NCBI GenBank assembly: GCA_021732245.1
Contig: JAKFVJ010000510.1
Span: forward strand, 1 to 17,790
DNA length: 17,790 nt
Source of the DNA: Candidatus Obscuribacterales bacterium
Lineage (GTDB): Bacteria > Cyanobacteriota > Vampirovibrionia > Obscuribacterales > Obscuribacteraceae
Reading direction: 5' to 3'
Made by a program: the position numbers and the translations under genes. The notes below the pieces were generated by a model. The model worked only from the letters and a program-made list of their open reading frames with translations, did not search any database and had not been told where the DNA came from. Below are positions 1 to 6,005 of the stretch, in pieces. Within the stretch, counting starts at the first letter, position 1, and every line of letters begins with the position of its first letter.

Positions 1-287
1 TGAACAGCTATTTAATTTCTATTTGTATTGGCAATTGCGGAGTGAAGCCAGCCCGCATCATCAGTCATTGGGGTACTGGGTGCCGGGTCCCTTGGGCTCT
101 CAAAATAATTGAGTGAGGGGGACCCTAGTGGGTCCGCGTAAAAAACGTCTCCCAAGTCCTCGTCCTAACTATTTCAAAAATTTTTCTTGGGAAATTTTTT
201 GGCTATATAGAAACCACTTCCCAAAATTTGCTGAGGTAAATTTTTTGACTATACTGATGGCTGAAACTTTGAACGAGGAATCGAACA
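1..287. promoter_or_regulatory. Repeat-rich leader upstream of the terminase-like gene
   Basis: I see no convincing gene here. A perfect hairpin, GGACCC-TAGT-GGGTCC, lies at 120-135. A further GGGTCCC at 85-91 could pair instead with GGGACCC at 119-125, so two alternative stems compete for the same strand. Further down, a 16-bp direct repeat with one mismatch (AAATTTTTTGGCTATA at 192-207, AAATTTTTTGACTATA at 238-253) flanks an inverted repeat, TTGGGAA at 187-193 and TTCCCAA at 218-224. The arrangement looks like a leader with operators or attenuation, but no promoter can be fixed. A 71-codon ORF through it has low-complexity content and no SD, and I do not accept it. Confidence 0.4.
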
Positions 288-755
288 GTGCCACGCGTGA
301 CCTTCATGAAATCGAAACAAGAGCTTGAGCCAGAGCAGCAAGAGCAAAAGGAAAAGGCAAAGCGAATCTACTTGAGCATGCCTCTTGTGCGCCTAGCGAC
401 GATTGCCCGTCGTGCGCGTTGCACAAGAGAGCAGGTTGCGACTTGGCGCGATGAAGAGAACTGGCTAGAGCAAAGGGCAGATTTTCAGAGCAGTCAGTTA
501 GACCGACTCTTTAAGAAGGTCGGATCTCCTGAGCAGTCTGCCCTAGCGACTCTTGAAATAGCAAACGAGATCCAAGAAATCATCAAAGCGAGTATCGGGA
601 CATTACGAGAGAGAATGAAATCCACCAACGATAAGAGCGTTGCCGATCCAGCTACTATTGCCTCTTACGCATCGAGCATTCAAAAGCTGAGTGAACTGCG
701 TGAGCGAAAGTACAAGGAGCTGGTTAAGCAACCAGCACAAAGCAAAGGCAAGTAA
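288..755 (+). CDS. Phage terminase small subunit-like helix-turn-helix protein
   Basis: This 155-aa protein is charged and helical. Residues about 33-62 carry an HTH of the kind found at the N-terminus of phage terminase small subunits: an IARRARCTREQVATW helix pair followed by an aromatic-rich exit. The C-terminal half is an amphipathic helical region, as in terS oligomerisation segments. In phages and satellites TerS binds pac/cos DNA and recruits the large terminase, and no large subunit is present here. I chose the GTG start at 288 because GAGGA lies about 8 nt upstream. The ATG at 306 has no SD. The gene converges on a broken ParB-like fragment whose reading frame overlaps its 3' end. 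It could instead be a transposase-like or generic phage HTH protein, since the HTH is clearer than the terS assignment. Confidence 0.55.
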   Translation: MPRVTFMKSKQELEPEQQEQKEKAKRIYLSMPLVRLATIARRARCTREQVATWRDEENWLEQRADFQSSQLDRLFKKVGSPEQSALATLEIANEIQEIIKASIGTLRERMKSTNDKSVADPATIASYASSIQKLSELRERKYKELVKQPAQSKGK

Positions 756-1124
756 GTCTCTGGCTAATACTTCCGGCGCAATATGCTTAGCTATTTGTAT
801 TTCTCGCTGGATTGTGCGCGCGCTGGTTTTTGTTTTGTCGGCGGTGTCCTCTGCGAAAGACGACAGTGTGTCGTTCTTCGCTACCTTGCCGCCACCTTTC
901 TTTCCGGGCGAGCCGCCTTGTTTGGTTTCTGGATGCAGAGCCTCGTAAATTTCCTTGCGCCGCCGTAATTGTTCACCGCGCTCCAAAACTGTAAGCTCAT
1001 TTCTGATTAAGTTCTTGTCAATGCCAGCCAGCTCAGCTTCAAGCTCACTCAGGTCGACAACCTGCGCGGTGATTTCTGTCCAGCCAAGTTGCCGGCAGGC
1101 TTCAAGCCTGTGGTAGCCAGACAC
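603..1124 (-). pseudogene. ParB-like nuclease-domain protein, truncated and probably frameshifted
   Basis: The open frame starts directly at the ParB box motif SGYHRLEACRQLGW. It continues through the helical segment NLIRNELTVLERGEQL and a Gly/Lys-rich linker to TSARTIQREIQIAKHIAPEV, all typical of mobile-element ParB/Srx-fold proteins that bind or nick DNA. The usual 40-60 N-terminal residues are absent. Upstream the frame stops at about 1167, while another frame reads a ParB-like TVTVPTTPNTH that would join at ALVSGYHR after a shift near 1128-1131. ParB similarity also ends near 760 (about residue 120), and the last 50 or so codons merely read antisense through the terminase-like gene. Both ends therefore look broken. 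GTG 1124 is only a nominal start. A working short ParB-like protein is less likely. Confidence 0.6.
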
Positions 1125-1224
1125 TAATGCGTGTTGGGTGTAGTAGGGACCGTAACAGTAGCGGTGTCATTAGCGAAAGACGGGGGTAAAGGGAAATCAT
1201 TTCCTTTTACTTTATTTCCGGTTG

Positions 1225-1545
1225 TCACTCTTTGGGCAATGAATACTGACTTATGTCTTCATTCTTGGGTGTATGACGATGTTTCTGTTTGTGCTTCTTG
1301 GTGTGGCTTTGCTTTGCCTTCCCCGTATCCATGCTTTCAGGAACAGCTTCAACGAACATCGGCAACTCAGGATATTGATGATACTTGCCGACTTCACTTA
1401 AATCTCGTTGCCCTCTTGGTGAAAACCGAACACCGGTCCAATCACCTCGTTGCAGATGAGGCATGCCGAAGTCACATTCACAAAGGTCAGCTGCCATTGC
1501 CGGAAATGCAATCATTAATGTCAGCGCTAAGATATAGACTTTCAT
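1225..1545 (-). CDS. Small exported protein with Lys/His-rich tail
   Basis: This 106-aa protein begins with a clear Sec signal peptide: MKV, then a hydrophobic stretch ending in PAMAA, with cleavage expected near residue 19. The mature part has two closely spaced cysteines (CEC), a GDWTGVRFSPRGQR segment, and a C-terminal third rich in Lys and His (KKHKQKHRH). GAGGTC lies about 6 nt before the ATG. The strand choice rests on the signal peptide plus this SD, because the opposing plus-strand frame has neither. I recognise no family. The basic His-rich tail could bind metal or nucleic acid, which is speculation. It has no obvious operon partner, and the ParB remnant lies downstream. Confidence 0.6.
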   Translation of the reverse strand: MKVYILALTLMIAFPAMAADLCECDFGMPHLQRGDWTGVRFSPRGQRDLSEVGKYHQYPELPMFVEAVPESMDTGKAKQSHTKKHKQKHRHTPKNEDISQYSLPKE

Positions 1546-1627
1546 TGACCGACCTCGGGGCTGTTGTACCCATTACCGGCTAAATCTAAACCTTGGCGTG
1601 AATGTTACGACCAGTCGTGGCGAGACT

Positions 1628-2503
1628 TTACGGCAAGATATCGTGTTGTCCGTACAGATTGCGCAATAAAAAAGTAGCAACGTCTTTTGATTGTCTAAGA
1701 GGTGAATTCTTCAAAATGAAGAACTCCATATCACTCGTGGTTCTGAAATACGAAACCAAAAACTGATACTTTGCAAAAGCCTGATGATATGGACTGCCCT
1801 GTACGTCTGCGTACGGTCTAGAAAGTTCATACCAGTCCTTCGCTTCGGAGCAAATTGCAAACAAGGAATCAAGATATCGGTATATGTTTTCAATATTTGA
1901 TTGAGATAGTTTTTGCAAAAGTGTTTGTCCAGACAATATCCGAACTGGATTAGGTTTTGAGAGTATATATGCTCGATTTGCATCGAAGCGGATCGAATGC
2001 TCATTTTCTTTTGAAAGATTCCTGGCTTCAATCACTCGAGGTTGTGGAAAGACATTAGGTTGATTTAGTTGTTCGGGAGTCAATGACTCCGGACGAATGA
2101 AAGCAGTATTGTTTGTAATCGTGCCAGCCTGAAATGTTTCCACCAGTTTCTCCCTGGAGGCGAACAGCGGCGCAGCGTAGTAAGCATACAGTTCAGTCGT
2201 GCAGCGATTTAGCATTAGCTTGAACTGCTCATTTGGTAATGCACACCGAAAGATTGGCGGAACAAGCTCTTCGTGGCTGAACTTACGGATATTCTTGTTA
2301 GATCGTTTATCGCTCTTGTGGGAGAGTTTAAACTGTAAGAATAGAGAGCTGCCGCGGCCGGCAAGCTCTAGGTCATGTCCTTCTAATTTTTCTTCATGAG
2401 GCGTTAGAAACAGAGGGACCATCCCTTCCCCTACAAACTTGTTCAACAATTCATGAAGCAGACAGACGGCAAAGGTAAATTCGGAAAACGCCACCTTACT
2501 CAT
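1628..2503 (-). CDS. Unknown protein with PD-(D/E)XK nuclease-like motifs
   Basis: The protein has 291 aa from ATG 2503, which is preceded by GGGAG at a spacing of about 9 nt. An in-frame ATG at 2524 adds seven residues but lacks a good SD. Near residues 35-65 it reads EEKLEGHDLELAGRG followed by LFLQFKLS. The order acidic residue, then GxD, then (E/Q)xK on a beta strand is the pattern of Mrr/PD-(D/E)XK restriction-like nucleases, with Gln in place of the central Glu. The remaining 220 residues are helical and unfamiliar, and could be a specificity or partner domain. The gene follows the AlbA_2 gene by a short gap on the same strand, suggesting co-expression in a nucleic-acid-directed defence or regulation module. 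The nuclease call rests on motifs only. Confidence 0.5.
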   Translation of the reverse strand: MSKVAFSEFTFAVCLLHELLNKFVGEGMVPLFLTPHEEKLEGHDLELAGRGSSLFLQFKLSHKSDKRSNKNIRKFSHEELVPPIFRCALPNEQFKLMLNRCTTELYAYYAAPLFASREKLVETFQAGTITNNTAFIRPESLTPEQLNQPNVFPQPRVIEARNLSKENEHSIRFDANRAYILSKPNPVRILSGQTLLQKLSQSNIENIYRYLDSLFAICSEAKDWYELSRPYADVQGSPYHQAFAKYQFLVSYFRTTSDMEFFILKNSPLRQSKDVATFLLRNLYGQHDILP

Positions 2504-2545
2504 GTAATCAATCTCCCAAGCCATACGTACACAAACGCTTCTAAG

Positions 2546-3508
2546 TCATTTCATACGTGCATTAGCTAACTCCTCAATTACTGGTATAGGTATCACGAGT
2601 GTGTCCTGCATGACAAATCCGTCGCAATATAAGCCGTATACAATTTTGATTTCTGTTAATGGTTTCTCGTATAACGCCAGTCCCAAACGAATCCGAAATT
2701 CAGCAACGTCAACGGATAGCCCTGGGTGGAGCACAGCGTTACCAGTCAGCACCCTTCTTTTGGGGTCATTGATCTCATGATCACGAAATCCATTCAAGCT
2801 CGCTGGACTTAAAGCTTCTATCTTTGAGCTCTCGTCCAAATTAATTGCTAGGGTTATGTGCTCACCCATAGCAAGACCTTCATTAGATATGTTGAGACAA
2901 ATTGTACGATACTTAGCAGAACTCATATCTACAACGGTTAAAAACCAATTTAGCGTCAACTGCGGACGAACCACACGTCCGAATCTATCCGACAGCATCC
3001 ATTGTGGCATAACAAGAAAAGACTCTTGTGCCCTGTAGTAATATCTACCATCACCTTCCACGGTTGCCTGCACCGGCGGTCCACTATATTCTGGTATCAG
3101 CGAAACAATAAAACCGATGTCTTCTTCAATTGGATCTGGAATTAGCTCGTGAATCACTCCAGGTATTCCAGGCGAAGACAATTGCGCGGTCAATGCATTT
3201 AAATCAGTAAGAAATCGTCTGATGTTCGCTAGTGGCTTAAGAGTCAAAGTATGCGAACTTCCGGGCTCACTTGTTGATCGCCTGCAGTCAATGCCCCAGA
3301 CTATTAGTCCACCAGTTGAATTTCCAAAGCCGCTTAAGGCTTTGGAGAAATTCTTCTTGTCGTCCCCTTTCATAGGACCTTTTCCTTGACTCGCCTGCTT
3401 GAAGTCGATCAGATCAGTCTCAAGAACACTTGCCTCTGCAACAAGCTCCTGCAAAAATGCATAGCCTCCGTCTACATATGTTCGGAATAGGTCTTCGACT
3501 GCCGACAT
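2546..3508 (-). CDS. AlbA_2 (Schlafen-type) DNA-binding domain protein
   Basis: The 320-aa protein starts at ATG 3508. A GGGGGAG site lies about 7 nt upstream, and this start falls just after the stop of the preceding gene. A longer frame to 3553 would overlap that gene and lacks support. Residues about 20-75 carry the AlbA_2/Schlafen signature: an acidic E-x-DLIDFKQ strand, then a KKNFSKALSGFGNSTGG helix and the IVWGID strand. The domain continues to about residue 180 (YYYRAQESFLVMP, like the RxGsxs element of the family). The remaining 140 residues are beta-rich, with a GLYCDGF segment, and resemble an immunoglobulin-like or receptor domain. AlbA_2 proteins occur as regulators and as sensor or effector parts of phage-defence loci. 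The function here is inferred from neighbours only. Confidence 0.75.
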   Translation of the reverse strand: MSAVEDLFRTYVDGGYAFLQELVAEASVLETDLIDFKQASQGKGPMKGDDKKNFSKALSGFGNSTGGLIVWGIDCRRSTSEPGSSHTLTLKPLANIRRFLTDLNALTAQLSSPGIPGVIHELIPDPIEEDIGFIVSLIPEYSGPPVQATVEGDGRYYYRAQESFLVMPQWMLSDRFGRVVRPQLTLNWFLTVVDMSSAKYRTICLNISNEGLAMGEHITLAINLDESSKIEALSPASLNGFRDHEINDPKRRVLTGNAVLHPGLSVDVAEFRIRLGLALYEKPLTEIKIVYGLYCDGFVMQDTLVIPIPVIEELANARMK

Positions 3509-3512
3509 GGCA

Positions 3513-3782
3513 CTACTCCCCCGCCCCACACAATTTGCAGGGGACGCCACCACGTCGTTTAGCCTCGCCTCTCGTCAGAGGAATGCAATTGACGGTACAG
3601 CGCTTTGCTGCGCTACAGCTAGGTATGTGGTACTTGTCAGACTTTGTATTGTAGATAACGATATCTTTGGCGCTAGCGGCTATCAGGCGCGTATTGTGGT
3701 TGATTTCAGTGTGATCAGCCCAAGCGACACTGTTCCAACTGATGGCACAAGCAATAGAAAGAACTAGCGCGGAAACCTTCAT
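3513..3782 (-). CDS. Small secreted protein with YH-C-C-PCKLC cysteine motif
   Basis: ATG 3782 is chosen because GAGG lies 8 nt upstream. The GTG at 3788 would sit only 2 nt from that site. The 89-aa product has a signal peptide (MKVSALVLSIACAISW to about AWA, residue 22). Its C-terminal half reads VIYNTKSDKYHIPSC, NCIPL, then EAKRRGGVPCKLC. This is the His/Cys module seen in Ada-like and nuclease-associated small domains (KYHxxxC, then EAxxxGxxPCKxC), which probably binds a metal or forms disulfides. The gene ends with TAG, and the AlbA_2 gene starts 4 nt later, so the two are very likely co-transcribed. An exported product sharing an operon with a cytoplasmic DNA-binding protein is unusual. 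Confidence 0.65.
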   Translation of the reverse strand: MKVSALVLSIACAISWNSVAWADHTEINHNTRLIAASAKDIVIYNTKSDKYHIPSCSAAKRCTVNCIPLTRGEAKRRGGVPCKLCGAGE

Positions 3783-4161
3783 TGTCACGCCCTCAAAGCA
3801 CCGCTAAAGGAAATGTGCCCAATAGAAGCTTGTCTGGTTCTGAGTTTGTATTTTTATTAAAGTAATAAATCACTTTGGCAGTTTGGTGACCCAGAATAAC
3901 CCTGTACCGCAATACAACATGGGTTGCAGGGGGGTGGTCCATACCGTCTATGGTCTTGCCATATTGGCAAAACTATAAAAATTCGTAGTGCGACACTTCG
4001 GGTAAATAAGTTCTTTTGCCTAAATAAGTTAGCTAAATAAGTTGAGTTCCAGGGGACTTGCGCTGATCAAGGGTTACCAGTCGAAGTCGATATAATTATT
4101 ACTGGGTTGAAAGAGCAGCCAGCCCCCAAAATTCATAGGTGTTGCTCAATAAGGAGGGTTA
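3783..4161. promoter_or_regulatory. 380-bp spacer with palindrome, direct repeats and -10-like box
   Basis: No gene is seen between the leftward secreted-protein gene and the rightward 94-aa gene. The spacer holds a perfect palindrome (TTGCCA-TAT-TGGCAA, 3956-3970), a triple direct repeat (4003-4043, listed separately) and a TATAAT at 4091-4096 about 65 nt before the ATG at 4162. No good -35 lies 17 nt before that box. The spacer very probably contains two divergent promoters and a repressor site. The strong SD AAGGAGG sits just before 4162. Confidence 0.4.
4003..4043 (+). repeat. Three copies of TAAATAAGTT
   Basis: Exact copies of TAAATAAGTT lie at 4003-4012, 4021-4030 and 4034-4043. The last two are extended to CTAAATAAGTT. 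Spacing is 18 and then 13 nt, so the copies are not uniformly phased on the helix. They are AT-rich and sit 120 bp upstream of the 94-aa gene. A regulator-binding array or a remnant of an iteron region is possible. The protein that would bind is unknown. Confidence 0.7.
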
Positions 4162-4446
4162 ATGCCCGACTATATTTTATGTGCTGCCGCTTCCGGTGAT
4201 TACGGCTATCAAAATCATCTATCCCCTGAGAGTTCTCAGGATCTTGTAGCGACATTCCAAACCTGGGCGGAAATACCAATAGTAAATGACACAATCTGGG
4301 CAATGGGCATAACTAGCTTTGCGCTTGGCTTTGTTCCTGGGTGCTCTCTGGCAAGTATATTATTAGGGATCCCAGGCGGGATTGTTACCACCGTGGAGAT
4401 TTACGATAAGTGTAGAAAATGGTTGGTTGAGAAATGTAGACGTTGA
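4162..4446 (+). CDS. Small hydrophobic protein of unknown function
   Basis: The 94-aa protein has one of the strongest SDs in the window (AAGGAGG, 5 nt before the ATG). Its N-terminal 45 residues are soluble and Ser/Asp-rich, with no signal peptide. Residues about 50-78 form a Gly/Pro-containing hydrophobic segment (ITSFALGFVPGCSLASILLG, then IPGGIV), followed by a short basic Cys-containing tail (KCRKWLVEKCRR). A membrane-inserting or pore-like peptide is conceivable, but no family is recognised. Its 3' end lies only 7 bp from the end of the convergent Panacea-domain gene, so it may be a cargo partner or simply a neighbour. Presence of a gene is likely and its function is unknown. Confidence 0.6.
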   Translation: MPDYILCAAASGDYGYQNHLSPESSQDLVATFQTWAEIPIVNDTIWAMGITSFALGFVPGCSLASILLGIPGGIVTTVEIYDKCRKWLVEKCRR

Positions 4447-4453
4447 TCAGAAT

Positions 4454-4957
4454 CTAAGAACAAGCAACCGCGGTGCATTCTTCTGCAAGGCTGGCTTTTT
4501 CTTTCGCGTAGTCTTTGGCTAACTCAACTAGGTTTAGGTATGAGTATCGCTCTTGTGTTCGGATGGGATAAGTTGAATAAACCAGCTTGATAAAACCGTC
4601 CCAGTATTTGGGACTTGTGGATTTGATTACAATATCCAAAATGTCTTTCTCGGCCGCCGTCAATATGGGCACGTACTCAGAGTCCATCAGTTCAATAACT
4701 TCTCTAGAATCACCAAAATAATTGGTCCCTTCTGTTCTTTTGAAAGCCGAGTCTTTAGATGCCGTATTCTCTATATCTCTCACAAATGGACCGTAATGAT
4801 CAAAGTACCATTCGATATTTGTAATTTGTCGTGCGTGTTCTATGGCAGACTTCCAGTCCGACAAATAGACCATTTTTGTTAATCTGGCTTTGCTCATTTC
4901 GTTTTTGTGGGGATAGTTCTGCAATAGATAAACCATTACATCTTTTAACTCTGCCAT
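4454..4957 (-). CDS. Panacea (SocA-like, DUF4065) antitoxin-domain protein
   Basis: The 167-aa protein shows the Panacea/DUF4065 pattern nearly from its start: a helix VMVYLLQNYPHKNEMSKARL, then TKMVYLSDW and the signature WYFDHYGPFVRDI. Panacea is known as a versatile antitoxin domain that neutralises many unrelated toxins. SocA, the family founder, is a protease adaptor and antitoxin. The ATG overlaps the TAA of the upstream membrane gene by one base (TAATG), and the SD GGAGGG lies inside that gene, so translation is coupled and equimolar expression is expected. The length and domain coverage are complete, and the stop is TAG. The partner being an integral membrane protein suggests a membrane-acting toxin held in check by this protein. 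Domain call firm, role inferred. Confidence 0.85.
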   Translation of the reverse strand: MAELKDVMVYLLQNYPHKNEMSKARLTKMVYLSDWKSAIEHARQITNIEWYFDHYGPFVRDIENTASKDSAFKRTEGTNYFGDSREVIELMDSEYVPILTAAEKDILDIVIKSTSPKYWDGFIKLVYSTYPIRTQERYSYLNLVELAKDYAKEKASLAEECTAVACS

Positions 4958-5868
4958 TAAAATCCCTCCTGCTGAGCAAAACTTGGATCCGGTTCTAGAT
5001 CCCTAAATCTCTCTATGTTCTTTTCGATTCCTTCTAGCAGTGGTTGCATCCTACCATTAAACCCCGATTTGGCAAATGTCCCTGGGTCAATAGATTCAAG
5101 TATGAGAACATGGCTTTTCTCGCCCTGGCTATCTCTAATCGCAAATCCGGCATAACAGCGACTTCGCATAGTTAGATTCACGGCATCTAGTCTCTTTAGC
5201 TTCCAGGCTTTCATATGGTACTTGATATAGTCCTCCCCACCATTGGTGGCAGGATCTGGCAGATTGTCGTCAAATGCGTGATTGTTTCTAAATGCTTCGC
5301 CAAGAATTCCTTCCTTGTCTCTGTAGCTTGAGCGCCCAGGTTTATTGAAGTCGTGATTGTCAGACCAACGTCCTAGCAAAAAGAATACTTGTCCATCAAA
5401 TTTATAGAGACTGGCTCGCTCTCGAGTGCCACCACACTTTAGGTCCGCGATCAATGTCTTCATCCAGTTACCAGCGATAGACTTGTAGTCTTTGGTTTCT
5501 CGATCGTAGTCCAATTGTAGAGAATCGAGTTTGCGACTTAAGTCATCAATAGTTGCTTGGTAGTCCTTATACTCTCTAATCTTTTCAGCTTTGGCTTCAG
5601 ATAACCAAAAGCCAAGTAGCCCAATGAAACAGGCAATAGTAAAAGCGAAGTCGCTGGATGAAAAGAACGTGTAGATCACATTGCTTAAGTCATGCCAGTT
5701 ACTCGGCGCCTTGAGCCCATTTGTGCTTGTCGCACCATACCAGCCAGCTATTAGAGTTAGGAGCCCACCCCCCTGGTTCAAAAGCCACTTGGGTATTTTG
5801 AATTCAAAGGTATATGAGAATGGAATATCGCCGCCAATTGCCATGTCTATACCGCACTTCTTGGACAT
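4957..5868 (-). CDS. Two-helix membrane protein with coiled coil and GAF-like domain, putative toxin or sensor
   Basis: This 303-aa protein is read in order as a short cytoplasmic N-terminus, two hydrophobic helices (about 33-48 and 74-90), a charged coiled coil (91-135), then a C-terminal domain (about 145-290). The last domain resembles GAF-type sensors: RERASLYKFDGQVFFLLGRW, a GILGEAFRNN helix, LPDP, and a hydrophobic strand GFAIRD then SHVLILES. The two-helix anchor with a cytosolic sensor is a layout common among anti-phage effectors that attack the membrane. It is translationally coupled to the Panacea gene, which makes it the probable toxin of that pair. The start at ATG 5868 has only a weak SD, and ATG 5844 is an alternative. 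I know of no named family with exactly this composition. Confidence 0.6.
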   Translation of the reverse strand: MSKKCGIDMAIGGDIPFSYTFEFKIPKWLLNQGGGLLTLIAGWYGATSTNGLKAPSNWHDLSNVIYTFFSSSDFAFTIACFIGLLGFWLSEAKAEKIREYKDYQATIDDLSRKLDSLQLDYDRETKDYKSIAGNWMKTLIADLKCGGTRERASLYKFDGQVFFLLGRWSDNHDFNKPGRSSYRDKEGILGEAFRNNHAFDDNLPDPATNGGEDYIKYHMKAWKLKRLDAVNLTMRSRCYAGFAIRDSQGEKSHVLILESIDPGTFAKSGFNGRMQPLLEGIEKNIERFRDLEPDPSFAQQEGF

Positions 5869-6005
5869 TTCAACCAGTTAATGTGGATTCCTAGCGTTCT
5901 TGAATATTCCCGCCTATGCCTTGCTATAGACAGATTTCAAAGTTCTGTAAATGCAGCCGTCTGAAGGGCGCCGCCTTGTGTTAATCGCCATTCAAGACTC
6001 ACGTC
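5869..6005. promoter_or_regulatory. Divergent intergenic region
   Basis: These 137 bp separate the leftward membrane/Panacea pair from the rightward methyltransferase-like gene, so two divergent promoters must lie here or in the flanking codons. On the minus strand a TTGAAA followed by AT-containing sequence is a possible -35, but I cannot assign a convincing pair of boxes. No strong inverted repeat was found. Confidence 0.35.

Noticed and set aside
113..328. 71-codon plus-strand frame in the leader
   Set aside because: No SD, low-complexity AT-driven content, and overlap with a hairpin and with the better-supported terminase-like gene.
1131..1583. 150-codon plus-strand frame opposite the small exported protein
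   Set aside because: The opposite strand has a clear signal peptide and SD. This frame has no SD and no recognisable content.
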